Below, piece after piece: positions 11,900 through 22,499 of a DNA stretch of 64,000 nucleotides. The notes under the pieces were generated by a model that was given only the letters and a program-made list of their open reading frames with translations, had not been told where the DNA came from and made no database searches. The DNA is from Diphasiastrum complanatum (Eukaryota; Streptophyta; Lycopodiopsida; Lycopodiales; Lycopodiaceae). The stretch's first letter is position 1, and the number at the start of each line of letters is the position of its first letter. Location of the stretch: the NCBI GenBank assembly GCA_029204225.1, contig MU831572.1, positions 64,001 through 128,000 on the forward strand, read 5' to 3'. Made by a program: the position numbers and the translations under genes.

Positions 11900-12560
11900 G
11901 CATAGGTCCACATATATTTGTATGAACAACATCTAACAGACCTTTTTCTGCATGCATGTGGTTTGATCTAAAAGGAATCCTAGCCTGCTTTCCAAAGATA
12001 CAGCTATGATAGACATGGAGATTGACCTTACCAGAGGGATAGTCGAGATCAAGAACCATGGACTATCTGGACTGTTCAAAACAGATGCATAATTCAAGTG
12101 TCCTAAGTGATGATGCCATAGTAATGCTTTATTGACTAGAACAAAGGTTTTCAAGGCCTCACTAGACTCAAAAATAACAATGTACCAATCTATATAAATA
12201 ACCCTGCCTCTTGCCGAGTGCAATGATCTTGTTACTCCTGTCAATAATTTTGCATTGATCAGATTCAAATTCTACCTTATGATCTAAATCTGTGATTCTA
12301 CTTACTGATAACAGATTTGTAGAGAGTTTAGGAACATATAAGACCTTTGATGGTAGTTTGAATTGATCATGCTGAAAATCGCAGTCTTATAGTACCTTCA
12401 CCTTCAATAGTGTGAGTACTATTGTCACCAAGATGAACAAATTTCTTTGTGCTGTTAAGGCATGTAGGAGTTGAAAATCTCACGTTGATTGGTCAGTGTT
12501 GAGTTTCTCCAGAATCCAGAAACCATGAATCATCCAAAAATGCGCTTTGATCTTTGACCA
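11900..12560 (-). pseudogene. Same copia: protease and GAG-pre-integrase region
   Basis: Minus strand. The aspartic protease active site is visible as WFLDSGETQH near 12510-12540, followed by KKFVHLGDNSTHTIEGEGTI, typical of copia proteases. The GAG-pre-integrase zinc-binding segment LLWHHHLGHLNYAS lies near 12110, and HMHAEKGLLDVVHTNICGPM, entering the integrase core, near 11905-11960. Stops and frameshifts break the frame (near 12360-12290). The integrase core is split by the nested element at 11084-11894. Confidence 0.85.
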
Positions 12561-13185
12561 TAAATGTGTCTTCGTCCACTTCGACCTGGAGAGATGATGA
12601 AACTGTGTTTGCTTGTTGCAGGTTGCTTGGCTGTGTTCTTTGCTTGGAGAATTCGGCAATCCTTGATCTCATGGTTATTGCACTTGCAATACCTGCAAAA
12701 CATCTTCTTCTTAGATTGTGGATCTGATGATTGTGCTTGACTTTGAGTCTGCTTCTGATTCATTGCAGCCTTCTTGGAGCTTTTCTGCTTCTGTCGCTCA
12801 GAGCCCATGTTGACATATAGAGCCTGAGAGGAGGAAGTAGACAAAACGTCCTGACTTCTTCAATTACCTTCTTGCAGCAACATAGTGATAACTCTGGTAA
12901 GAGTTAGATTTGAGTGTGTCGATACGTTCATCACCCAGTTCTCATATGTAGAGGGCAAGCTTGAAAGGAATGTCATAATTGCGTCTTGATCATCTATGAC
13001 TGATCCAACAGCGGCCATTTATTGCAAGAGACTCTTAAACTGGTTAATGTGACTCTGAAGAGAATCACCAACAGACATCTTGAATGTGAAGAATTTCCTT
13101 CGTAGATGTAACTTAGTAGTTACATCTCTCACGTCATATAGTGAGTTCAGGATGTCCCAAACATTTCTTGATGTTTTAGCTTCAG
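12561..13185 (-). pseudogene. Same copia: gag C-terminal half with zinc knuckle
   Basis: Minus strand gag. From 13185 downward: ILNSLYDVRDVTTKLHLRRK, FKMSVGDSLQSHINQFKSLL, FLSSLPSTYENWV, all typical of the UBN2-type copia gag, then a basic linker and a CX2CX4HX4C zinc knuckle (CRYCKCNNHEIKDC, about 12659-12700) that would bind RNA. One stop interrupts it near 13020. The N-terminal part lies beyond the nested chromovirus at 16304-16532. Confidence 0.85.
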
Positions 13186-13190
13186 CTATG
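13186..13190. repeat. Left target-site duplication CTATG
   Basis: CTATG directly before the LTR start at 13191, repeated at 16304-16308 after the other LTR. Confidence 0.9.
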
Positions 13191-13652
13191 TGTCATGTCT
13201 ATGACTGGTTTCGGGTAGCATGTCCATGCTAGGGACCGGTAGACCAACAACCCGTAAGTTAATTGTGACTATAAGGGATGGTTGTAGGCCTAAACACATG
13301 CTGGTGGAGTTGGTATGGGTCTATCAGTGAGTCATTAGGGAATTGGGGGACGTGGCCCAGATAGGCTGCAGAGGTGTCTAGTGTGGTGTCACAGTGCACT
13401 ACTAGTGGTGCATGGGCCTTGGAGGGTATAAGTATACCTGCTGGGCTCTCACTAGTGTATGCTTGATTTTGTGATTAGTAGCTAAATGCTACTAGTGTGA
13501 CTCCTCTTTCCATGACTCTGATTGATCCATATCTTGGGGGCTAAATCCGTACGATCTAGGTTTGGTTGGGTTGGTTTATCCATCACCTGTTTCCTCGTGT
13601 TGTTGCTTTGTATGGTATGCTTAGGCTAGAATTCTGTTGGGTGGACTTTACA
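13191..13652 (+). repeat. 5' LTR of the nested chromovirus
   Basis: Begins TGTCATG and ends GACTTTACA, like the other LTR (15869-16303). It keeps a block around 13410-13450 containing ggtataagtatacc, a TATA-like site, that the 3' LTR lacks; the 3' LTR in turn has a ggcccttatgtgtaaatgg block absent here. The next base begins a misplaced piece of integrase rather than a primer binding site. Confidence 0.9.
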
Positions 13653-13724
13653 TAATATTTCCATGGATTTCGTGGTTGGGTTATCGCAAACAAATAAACA
13701 GCATGATGCAATTTGGGTAGTGGA

Positions 13725-15840
13725 ATGGCTAGTCCCTAAAACGGTGCGTGAACTTAAGTTGTTCTTAGGTTTCACTATGTTTTTTCGTAGATTTGCAGAG
13801 GAGTACTTGAAGATTGCTACACCTCTCAACAATATGTTGAAAGCCGCAAAGGTAGGCCAAGTCCTCCTATCAGATGGAATGAGAAATTAGATGAGAGTTT
13901 TCGCAAAGTCAAGCTTCTAATTGCCTCAGCTCCAATTTTGAGAACAGCGGATCCAGATTTGTCATTTGTCATTAATAGTGACGTAAGTGATATGGCTATT
14001 GGAGCTGTTCTCTTACAGGAGGGCTAGCCCGTTGCCTTTGAAAGTAAGAAACTAACCAATGCCTAGGTCAAGTACACCACACAAGAAAAAGAGCTTTTTG
14101 CGGTGATCCATGCTTTGAAATCATGGAGGCATTACCTGTACGGTAATAAATTCGTGGTTAATACGGATCATCAACCTTTAAAGTATTTTTGTAATCAAAA
14201 TGATTTGCGAGGTTGTAAGGCCAGATGGGCAAAACTCATGCAAGAATTTGACTTTGAAGTGCGGTATATCAAAGGCTCATCTAATCAGGTGGCTGATGCA
14301 CTTAGTCAAATTGGTGAAGTGAATGAACTTTCCTTCACTGAGATCAGTACAGACTTTTATCTCTCCCTGAGAGGTCTTTATGAGCCAGGCCCACATTTTG
14401 GACCAATTTGGAATAGGTTTCTAGCAGTTTCATCAAGCGGGACTGATGATCATGGTGATCAGTCTATGGGGAAGGATATAAAGGGTACTGATAATTTCTC
14501 TATCCGTAATGGGCTTTTGTTTAGGAGATGAAAGGTTTGTGTGCCTGATGTGGATGTTGTTAAGAATAAAATTCTTTATGAATGTCATGACTCACCATGC
14601 GCATGACATCTCAGCATACATCATACATTGGATTTGGTACGAAGGGATTTTTATTGGCCAAAACTCAAGCCCTTTGTAGAATCTTATGTGCTCAAGTGTG
14701 ACCAATGCCAATTGAATAAAGCTGAATGCCATAAGGTTGGCGGGTTGTTGTATCCATTGGATATCCCTAATAAGAGATGGGATAGTATTTCCATGGATTT
14801 CGTGGTTGGGTTACCATGAACGAATAAACAACATGATGCAATTTGGGTTGTGGTCGACAGTCTTACCAAATTGGCTACGTTTATTCCGGTAAAAACCACC
14901 GCGAAGGCTTTTGAGTTAGCTCAAATATTTGTGGAGCGTTTGTTTAGGTTGTACGGATTAACAAGTAATATTGTGAGTGATCGCGATCCAAAGTTCACCG
15001 GTCACTTTTGGTTGGCCGTGTTTGCTAAACTAGAGACGACACTGAGCTTGGGTTCTTCTAATCATCTTGAGACGAATGGACAGACGGAAAGAACAAATCA
15101 GATGATGGAACAAATGCTTTGAGCATATGTTTCTAGATGACAATCTATTTGGGAGAAGTACCTTCCATTGATTGAGTTTGCCTATAATAGTAGTAAGCAT
15201 TCGGCTACCGGTTATAGCCCATTTATGCTAATGCACGGTTTTGAGCCTAGGTCACCCATCGCGGTTGAGACTTGGATGATCAAGTTTCAAAAAGTAGCAG
15301 ATTTCCTACATGATATGCAGGAAATGCTATGGATTGCACGTGAAAATGTCCAAAGTGCCCAGGATAGGGACAAACATTATGCAAATCTGAAAAGATCACC
15401 AAGAGACTTCCAAGTGGGAGACTGGGTATATTTGAGAATCCCAAAGGATTCGATTGTAATGCGTACCGGCAAGCATTAATATAAGTTGTCCCCTAGATAC
15501 AGAGAATTATTTAAGATCTTGAAAAAGATCGGATCCGTAGCTTACCAATTGGAACTCCCGGAAGGATCGCAAGTGCATCACGTATTTCACGTAAGTCGTC
15601 TCAAAAAGAGTCTGCGCGAAGGAGAGCATCTTGGATCTAGAGATCAGTTGGACCTATTGGATGAATCATCAGGTGTATCTCATCTTGAACTCGAAAAGAT
15701 CTTGTATACAAAAACTAAACGATTGAGAAATCGTATAGTTACCGAGCATCTGGTTCGATGGAGGGGATGAACGAACGATGACGATTCCTGAGAGCATGAA
15801 GGAAGCTTAAGGAGGAACTTTTCCAGTTTTAAGTTCTGAA
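13725..15840 (+). pseudogene. Chromovirus pol: RT end, RNase H, integrase, chromodomain
   Basis: In order: RT C-terminal segment (VRELKLFLGFTMFFRRFAEE, 13745-13805); RNase H (SDVSDMAIGAVLLQEG near 13975, EKELFAVIHALKSWRHYLYG at 14088-14150, NTDHQPLKYF, GSSNQVADALS); integrase H2C2 finger (LKCDQCQLNKAECHKVGG, about 14690); integrase core with MDFVVGLP, VVVDSLTKLATFIPV, VSDRDPKFTGHFW and ETNGQTERTNQMMEQ; and a C-terminal chromodomain (LELEKILYTKTKRLRNRIVT, EHLVRWRG, about 15680-15800). Such chromodomains tether integration to chromatin. Stops occur at 14026, 14529, 14607, 14817, 15120 and 15477, so the protein is not made intact. Confidence 0.92.
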
Positions 15841-15851
15841 GACAGAACTTG

Positions 15852-15868
15852 AATAAGGGGGGAAGAAT
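15852..15868 (+). promoter_or_regulatory. Polypurine tract of the chromovirus
   Basis: aataaggggggaagaa immediately precedes the 3' LTR start TGTCATG; this is the standard plus-strand priming position. Confidence 0.85.
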
Positions 15869-16303
15869 GTCATGCCCATGATTAGTCTTGGGTAGCGTGT
15901 CCACGCTAGGGACCAGTAGACCAACAACCCGTAAGTTAATTGTGACTATAAGGGAATTGGGGCCCTTATGTGTAAATGGTCATAATTAATGGTTGTAGGC
16001 CTAAACACATGGTGGTGGAGTTGGTATGGGTCTATCAGTGAGTCATTAGGGAATTGGATGACGTGGCCCAGATAGACTGCAGAGGTGTCTAGTGTGGTGT
16101 CACTAGTGTATGCTTGATTTTGTGAATAGTAGCTACATGCTACTGGTGTGACTCCTCTTTCCATAAATCTGATTGATTTATAGTTTGGGGACTAGATCCG
16201 TACGATCTAGGTTTGGTTGGGTTGGTTTATCCACCACCTGTTCTCGTGTGTTGTTGTTTTGTATGGTATGCTTAGGCTAAAATCCTGTTGGGTCGACTTT
16301 ACA
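15869..16303 (+). repeat. 3' LTR of the nested chromovirus
   Basis: TGTCATGCCC to GACTTTACA. It differs from the 5' LTR by scattered substitutions, a ~56-nt block missing near 16100 that holds the TATA-like site, and an extra ~35-nt block near 15955. The differences imply an old insertion. Confidence 0.9.
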
Positions 16304-16308
16304 CTATG
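16304..16308. repeat. Right target-site duplication CTATG
   Basis: Matches 13186-13190; copia gag reading continues after it on the minus strand. Confidence 0.9.
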
Positions 16309-16532
16309 TGTCCAATCTGTGTATCTGATATACTGAGGATAATAAACGTGAAAGCTTTACCGTCCTTTGATTTCCAATTTGAGTCATCGTCTTCAAGTTT
16401 TACTTCTCTACCTATAACAACATCCCATAATTCGTTGGTGATTAGCAAGGTCTTCATCTTAAATTTCCACAAATGATAATTGGATCCATTCAGCTTGTTT
16501 GCGATAAGACCAACTTTACTTTGAGAATTCAT
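16304..16532 (-). pseudogene. Same copia: gag N-terminus
   Basis: Starts with a methionine at 16532 and carries the copia gag N-terminal motif LNGSNYHLWKFKMKTLL, then WDVVIGRE, and FIILSISDTQIGHI where the nested chromovirus interrupts it. Across 13191-16303 the frame continues into IAEAKTSRNVWDILNSL. The start is supported by position, about 150 bp inside the primer binding site. Confidence 0.85.
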
Positions 16533-16684
16533 TTGGAACTTAGTCTATCGATTGTATCGATGACGCTAAGATGTGGTAATGCCAACAATAGGAAATCAAT
16601 TCTCTGATACTGAAAGGTTGAAAAGAACTGAAGAGTATGATTATCAATTTGATATCGCGAAAGATATCAAGTATTAGAGATTTT

Positions 16685-16696
16685 GCTCTGATACCA
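16685..16696 (-). promoter_or_regulatory. Primer binding site (initiator tRNA-Met type) of copia
   Basis: gctctgatacca on the plus strand is TGGTATCAGAGC on the minus, the usual copia match to the 3' end of initiator tRNA-Met, one base inside the LTR end ...CTGACA. Confidence 0.85.
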
Positions 16697-17166
16697 TGTC
16701 AGAAAGAGGTGTGCAAAAGATAGGTTGATGGCAGAATAAACTATCTTCCTCTCTCTCAATGCATGACTACGCCTATCAATTTCAAACAAAAACAATAGTG
16801 ATAGAAATCATGTTTGATCTTATAGTTACTAACTTTAAAATCATCAGTACTACAGTGATTATGTAGCCAAACAACAATGCATTGAATTATCAGACAAACA
16901 ATTTTTCATGAAGGACTACATAAACACATACATTCTGAGATGAAGTTGAACACAATAAAAGATAGTATTGATTCAGTATGAAAATGAAACAGAAGTAAAT
17001 GAGTACAATAAGTTGCGGCTCGAAGCCGCGTATTCTATGCTATCTCTGAGCAGCTAAAATAAAAGTTTGAATTAAGCGCAATGCTGATAAGCATTAGCAC
17101 AATAGCAATCTCTAAAACAACTCTAAGAAGTGAGCTAGAATGCTCAGGAGTGTTCAAGCTCGCAGG

Positions 17167-17169
<3 letters not shown>
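16697..17169 (-). repeat. Partial 5' LTR of the host copia element
   Basis: Adjacent to the primer binding site; the minus-strand end is ...CTGACA. It reaches about 470 bp before meeting the GA tract at 17170. The expected LTR start (tgttggattattttt) is not found, so the outer part is lost or replaced. Confidence 0.6.

Positions 17170-17200
<31 letters not shown>
17170..17200. repeat. (GA)n microsatellite, short
   Basis: About 15 GA units joined to repeat family copy D. Confidence 0.95.
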
Positions 17201-17203
<3 letters not shown>

Positions 17204-17533
17204 ACCAACACTCCCAATTCTAGGAAGGTGTGTAGCCATTGTTTTCTTCTGTTAAAGGCGTGGTTCAAATGTTTTTTGTTGGAAGATGAGTTCCCCAAAA
17301 ACGCCCAAACGTCGCAGGGAGGGAGCATGTGGTGACATTATGGAGTAGGATATAATTGTGTGGTTCGGGAGTTTTGATTAGCACTCTATAATGTTCTCTC
17401 TGTTTTTCTCTTCATGTGTGTTTAGGGTCGGTGTGGGTGGGTGTGTGTGCGCGTGCGTGTGTTTTTGTGTGTTTGTGTGTGTGTTTCATGCTACTGGTTT
17501 ACAGTTTGTGTTATATATAATTTATGTTTCATG

Positions 17534-17536
<3 letters not shown>
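17201..17536 (+). repeat. GA-anchored repeat family, copy D
   Basis: Follows copy A through ccaattctaggaaggtgtgt, the LLEDEFPKN-like block, gcagggagggagca, tgtggtgacatta, gattagcactctataatg and the tgtttcatgc-rich tail, ending at another GA tract. This is the longest shared arrangement with 7247-7560. Confidence 0.65.

Positions 17537-17610
<74 letters not shown>
17537..17610. repeat. (GA)n microsatellite, about 37 units
   Basis: Uninterrupted GA tract between the tail of repeat copy D and the region upstream of the CACTA ORF. Confidence 0.98.
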
Positions 17611-17612
<2 letters not shown>

Positions 17613-17676
17613 CATCTAACATTTTCAACCCACACCTATCCTAGATGTTGCACATGAGTCCTCCACGATACTTCAC

Positions 17677-18744
17677 ATGGATTCCACAAACTTGACCACC
17701 CCTTTAAAAAAGAGAACACGTCTTGGATGTATTATGGCTAGTTTGAAAGATAATTGCAAATTACTACGCACTATTGATGTGTCAAAAGACATTCTAGGTC
17801 CTTTGTCTGACCTCTCTCTTCCACCTAGCTTGCAACCATTAGTAAAAACTTTTATTAGAAGTAGATATTCGTGTTGGCCACTCCAATCACCATTACCATT
17901 AAATGGAACACCATTTACGTATTGGGGTCGAATGTACATGATCATGCCTAGTGAATACTTTCCTGAGGCTGGTTTGGGCCTTTTTGCATTGAGTAGTATT
18001 GAGGTCCCTTTAAATAGTGTTGTGACATTGATGCCATATGTAAGACCTCAATACAATTGGGGTGATTGGCATGCTTTGTGTCATCACCAATGGAGGATGC
18101 AAGTATATGGCTTGAATTCAAATGCTTGTTCTTTAGAGGAGCAACGCATGCAAGGAGGCAACATCTCAAGGGAAAATCGTACATACATTGATGGACGTCC
18201 AGATGTGCATGAAAACATTGCTGCATATATAGATAGTTCCATTGGCCACCCTCTATTGACGAATTGTGATTTTGAAGAACGCACCAACGGAAAAGAAGAA
18301 TATTTTACTAGGAATGTAAAGGGCACTTATGTACTACGTCAAGGCTTAAAAGAGATGATGGAAATTGATGAGCGCATTAATCAAGAGACTAATGCATCTG
18401 AATCTAGCTCATCTAGATCTACTTCTTCGCAAACAAGTTCCAACGATGAAAATGAGCTTCCAATGAATGATGAATTTGAAGTCATGGGAGACATGTTGGA
18501 TGATATGTACGAGAACAATATTGCAGCTAGACACAATGAACAAGATGAGGAGGCACTTTTGTCTAAAGAAGAAAGAAAATTGCGAGAAGAATCAAAGACC
18601 GCATTGTATCCTGGAGCAAAGACATCTTGTTTGGCGACTTTTCTACTTCTATTAAATCTTCAAGCCAAATATAGATGGAGTGACCAAAGCTCACATCATT
18701 ATTTGAGTAAATTTTTTTTCATCTACTTGTCATTTTTGCTTTGA
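17677..18744 (+). CDS. SET-like domain fused to CACTA transposase N-terminus
   Basis: One open frame of 355 codons. Residues ~85-225 resemble a SET (lysine methyltransferase fold) domain: EAGLGLFALSSIEVP matches the GxGLFA...I start, RTYIDGRPDVHENIAAYIDS with NCDFEE matches the N-x-A-x-(F/Y)-I-x-S...N-C-x-F core, and YVLRQGLKEMMEID matches the closing motif. The usual NHS and Y-dyad residues are altered, so activity is doubtful. A Ser-rich acidic linker (residues ~235-300) follows, then ESKTALYPGAKTSCLATFLL, the start of the TNP2-type transposase domain. The last ~10 codons read into a probable intron beginning near 18707. The start at 17677 is the first Met after the GA tract; an upstream exon is possible. 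Unlike the downstream blocks it has no internal stop. Confidence 0.6.
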   Translation: MDSTNLTTPLKKRTRLGCIMASLKDNCKLLRTIDVSKDILGPLSDLSLPPSLQPLVKTFIRSRYSCWPLQSPLPLNGTPFTYWGRMYMIMPSEYFPEAGLGLFALSSIEVPLNSVVTLMPYVRPQYNWGDWHALCHHQWRMQVYGLNSNACSLEEQRMQGGNISRENRTYIDGRPDVHENIAAYIDSSIGHPLLTNCDFEERTNGKEEYFTRNVKGTYVLRQGLKEMMEIDERINQETNASESSSSRSTSSQTSSNDENELPMNDEFEVMGDMLDDMYENNIAARHNEQDEEALLSKEERKLREESKTALYPGAKTSCLATFLLLLNLQAKYRWSDQSSHHYLSKFFFIYLSFLL

Positions 18745-18811
18745 AACAAAATTTACAATTTGTACATCGAGTGATATTTTTTTTTACAATGACTTCTTTT
18801 GTCATGTACAG

Positions 18812-20700
18812 ACTATTGAAAAACAAAATTCTCCCAGAAGAGAATGTCATGTCTGAGACAAGAGATGAGGCACGAAAGATGTTGACTAACATCGGGATGG
18901 GCTACTAGCAATATCATGCATGTCCAAAAGATTGTATTTTATATCGAAGAAGGTACGAATCACTCAAGAAATGTCCCGTTTGTGATACTCCTCGATATAG
19001 AGATGATCTGCAAGGGGCAACCATTCCGTGCAAAATTTTACGACATTTTCCAGTAATTCCACGATTGCAACGTTTATTTCTTTGTAAATCTCTTGCACAA
19101 CTTATGGACTGGCATGCACACCATACCTCTACGGATGGGATGATGAGGGTACCTTCAGATTCACCTGCATGGAAACACATCAACAAAGAGTATCCAAGCT
19201 TTGCCAATGAGTCAAGAAATGTGAGATTTGGTCTTGCAACAGATGGTGTGAACCCCTTTGGTGTACGAGCAACTACGTGGTCCATTTGGCCTATTTGCTT
19301 GGTAAATTATAATATTCTTCCTTGGTTGAGTACAAAAAAGGGACACATTATGTTGGCACTTTTAATTCCAGGCCAACGCAAGGTTAAGAACATGGATGTG
19401 TATCTTGAGCCGCTTATTGACGAGTTGGAAGATTTGTGGAAGGGGATAAAAGCATATGACATTTTGCGCCCCTTACATGAGAGGGAGTTTACACTACATG
19501 CCATTGTAATGTGGACAATGCATGACTATCCAAGATTAGGTGAATGCTCAGGTAATCATTCAAACAATATCTATCTTGTGTACATAGGAGTTTGTTTACA
19601 ATTACATACAACTAGTAATTCTTGACATTTACATGATATACTACAATGGCTATAATTATTATTTGACATATACTTTTTTTAATAGTAATTGATAGTATCC
19701 ATTTGTTGGACAGGCTTTCAAACGGCTGGAAAAAATGCTTGTTTTTTGTGCGGGCCAAATCTTGTGGGAAGATACTCTTTTAGTCTCAAAAAAGCGGTTT
19801 ATGAAAATCATCGTAAATACTTGCATGAAGGCCATGCATGCAGAGACACTCATAGAAGAGGTTTTGGAGGAAGAGTTGAGAGAGAGATGCCTCCAAAGAG
19901 GATGTCCGTGAAAGATTGGCGAATACTATGGGAGGAATCTCAAGCAAAGCCAATCGATGGTATGAAAAGATTATCTATATTTCATCGTTTGGAATATTGG
20001 AATAACCTTTTGATTAATCACCTACTTGATCCCATGCACATATTTAAAAATGTGGGTGAATCTATTTGGAAACACTTGATTGGTGAAAAAGATACCATTG
20101 CTGCAAAGCACGATCTAAAAGAATCAAACACCAAATACGAATATTGGATAAAGTATGGTGAAGATCATGCTCCAAAAGTACCTTGGACATTCACTCAGGA
20201 GGAGCTTAACCATGTGCGCTCCATTATTCATGACATTAGAACACCAACTGGTTTTGCCCATTCTCTACGGTCATCATTCACAGTGGATGGAAAGTTGCAA
20301 GGTCTCAAATCTCATGATTGGCTAAAGATGATTCAATTCATTTATCCATTGTCAATTCTGGGTTCTTTTCAAAATATATTTGTGAGACCATATACAAACT
20401 ATCAATCATTGTCAGGTATTTACATGTACTTGGTGCATGTTTCTATTTAGTATTTATTGATTGAAAATTTAAATAGACATAAAATGGATTGAATATGTTG
20501 CAGATGGATGTGTTCAAAAGAAATCCGTGAGCTGGATCTTCGCAAGAGACATGAGGATATGGTGGAGATTGTGTGCATGTTTGAGAGATATTTTTTGACT
20601 TCGATCATGGATTCACAAGTGCATTTATTGGTGCACTTGGCTGAAGAAGTTTCTATTGCTGGTCTAGTGCACACTAGGTATAAGTGCATAAATTATCTTT
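18812..20700 (+). pseudogene. CACTA TNP2-type transposase core
   Basis: Continues the transposase after an apparent intron. Block one (18812-19551): YHACPKDCILYRRRYESLKK, CPVCDTPRYR, LRHFPVIPRLQRLFLCKS, MDWHAHHTSTDGMMRVPSDS, GLATDGVNPFG, VYLEPLIDELEDLWKGI, ending at a GT donor at 19552. Block two (19714-20415), after an acceptor at 19712-19713: GFQTAGKNACFLCGPNLVGR, HRRGFGGRVEREMPPKRMS, LLDPMHIFKNVGESIWKHLI. Block three (20504-20690): CSKEIRELDLRKRHEDMVEI, SQVHLLVHLAEEVSIAG. A nonsense codon lies at 18906-18908, and splicing of the third intron (20416-20503) needs a one-base correction, so the gene is dead. It would have cut and joined CACTA ends in the nucleus. Confidence 0.88.
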
Positions 20701-20781
20701 TGGATGTGTATTTAAACTAAATCAATTGATACATGAACTCATTAAATAAAACAATTATTTTGAACCATTTGTGACTTTTTA

Positions 20782-21297
20782 GGTGGATGTTCTTTATGGA
20801 AAGATATATGAAAGTAAAAGATTTTGTGCGTCAAAAGGCAAGGCCTGAAGGTAGCATGTCAAAGGGATGGTTAGTACATGAATCTCTCTTTTATGTTACT
20901 GAAATTTTGCACCAACTACATCCATCTGCTCCACTATTGTGGCGTGATGAGGAAGCCGAAGAGGTAACTAGTGAAAAACCTCAAGGGATGGGAAAGGTCC
21001 ATAGGTTGGCACCCTTCCAACGAGAAAAAATTTCTACATTCATGCTTTATAATTGTGGAGTTATGGATAAATGGTTAGACCTATATGAAGAAGAAGAAAA
21101 AGAGAGGGCCTTGTCTAGAAAGCCCCAACGACAGAATAGAGGTAGACACATGGCCTGAAGTTCACATGATCTTGAGCCATTGCCCAAGCAATGCACTATA
21201 GAGTGGATGCATGACACACTACAAAAAGCAACAAAAGAGGGACAAAAAATATCAAACGCAGAATGGGACTTTGCAAGAGGATGTGAATGGAAGGTAT
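20782..21297 (+). pseudogene. CACTA transposase, C-proximal block
   Basis: After an intron ending ttttttag at 20781 the frame resumes WMFFMERYMKVKDFVRQKAR, PEGSMSKGWLVHESLFYVTE, typical of the TNP2-associated DUF4218 region. It runs to an in-frame stop at 21156-21158 inside GRHMA*SSHDLEP; coding resembling TIEWMHDTLQKATKEGQKIS continues beyond the stop. Confidence 0.8.
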
Positions 21298-21404
21298 TAT
21301 TCTTTAGATACTTTATTATTAGAACATTCTTGTTTATAACAATATTTGTTTAATCATTTTGAAACACCATGTTCATTCACAATGATTATTTATGAGATTC
21401 ATGT

Positions 21405-22070
21405 TTGTCATGTGGCAGTGCAAAATCTATAATGCTATTTGGGCTTTTGGTTTCCACTTTCATGTTGAAAGGATTGATAACAAGAACGCACACACGATTG
21501 TGGTGTAATAGCATCTTTCCAACAACAAAGTCAAAGCAGTGGACGAGATCGGAATCCTATCTCAGGAGATATAGAATACGTAGGAACTATACAAAATATT
21601 TATGATGTGTCATTTGGTGAAAGTGGACACTATTTTTTATTTGATGTGAAATGGTTCAAGGTGTTTGTAGAGGGCCAAATGCAACCGTAAAATCATATCC
21701 AAGTGGATTTTTTGTGATTGATTCATCAAAAACATTGAGCATGGAGTCCTTTGACACATTGGTGTTGCCTCGTCACTGTGAGTAGGTGCACATGCTATGC
21801 TATAATGTTTTTCATTTTATTGCAAGTGACTTCAGTATTTGAGTTTTCGATATGTTCTAAAATAGTGGATTTTGCAGGTTTTTTTTCAACCAGATCGACT
21901 AAACAAGATATGGTGGTTTGTAGCTCAAGTTGAACCACGTTCACGACGAGTATTTGAGGGTGCAAATGTTGAGAATGAAATGGAAAACCTTCATTTTAAC
22001 TATGAGATTGAGCTACCTAGAGATGTAATAAATCGTCAAACCATACTTGAAGACTTCCATAGATGTTGAG
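21405..22070 (+). pseudogene. CACTA transposase C-terminal domain
   Basis: Broken frames read IYNAIWAFGFHFHVERIDN, then GDIEYVGTIQNIYDVSFG, YFLFDVKWFKVF, GFFVIDSSKTLSMESFDTLV and, after a small intron at about 21785-21875, VFFQPDRLNKIWWFVAQVEP. This matches the usual C-terminal DUF4216-type domain of TNP2 transposases. The protein tail ends at 22067-22069 inside a local 70-bp duplication. Confidence 0.75.
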
Positions 22071-22146
22071 AATAGAATTGAGCTACCTAGAGATGTAATA
22101 AATCGTCAAACCATACTTGAAAACTTCCATAGATGTTGAGAATAGA
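22007..22146 (+). repeat. 70-bp tandem duplication
   Basis: Unit 22007-22076 (attgagctacctagagatgt to aatagaa) is repeated at 22077-22146 with about one difference. It duplicates the last codons of the CACTA ORF. Confidence 0.9.
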
Positions 22147-22499
22147 AATTCTAATAGTCAGGATGATGAAATAATTTTTGAAAGTGTGATGATGAAAATC
22201 ATCTAAGAGGAGATGAATTGCAAGATGTTGTCGCTGATGAAATTGATTCTTGTAATTCTGAATAAAAATTGATTATTGCAATTCTGAATGAAATTGATTC
22301 TTGCAATGCTTTCAAATGATTATTATTTAGCCAAAATAGAGTCTCATTTATGGTCAAGTAAGTGAAAAGAATAGACATAGTTTGACTTCAATCTCATTTT
22401 TTTTGGAGATAATGTCGGTGAAGATAGATGTACGGCTTCATGTTCCCAGAAAATTCTCATTTTTTAACAAATGCTGCAAAGACAGTAAATCACTAAAAG
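22147..22499. other. No recognisable gene
   Basis: AT-rich sequence between CACTA coding and a copia fragment; a CACTA terminal repeat was looked for and not found. Confidence 0.5.

Larger units (their letters stand above)
13191..16303 (+). mobile_element. Ty3/gypsy chromovirus, nested in copia, defective
   Basis: A complete insertion bounded by LTRs and the TSD CTATG. Internal region 13653-15868 lacks primer binding site, gag, protease and most of RT. It begins with a ~68-bp copy of its own integrase (13656-13723, duplicate of 14790-14857), then jumps to the end of RT. The polypurine tract aataaggggggaagaa sits at 15852-15868. It inserted into the gag gene of the minus-strand copia, whose reading resumes on both sides. 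Confidence 0.92.
17640..22150 (+). mobile_element. CACTA (En/Spm-type) DNA transposon, degraded
   Basis: Four coding blocks in order cover a TNP2-like transposase from N-terminus to C-terminal domain, separated by introns. I could not find CACTA-ending terminal inverted repeats on either side, so the true ends are unknown and the limits given are those of recognisable coding sequence. Confidence 0.75.

Noticed and set aside
17400-22200. CACTA terminal inverted repeats
   Set aside because: Looked for CACTA...TAGTG ends on both sides of the transposase; only isolated cacta pentamers (for example 22486) without an inverted partner were seen.
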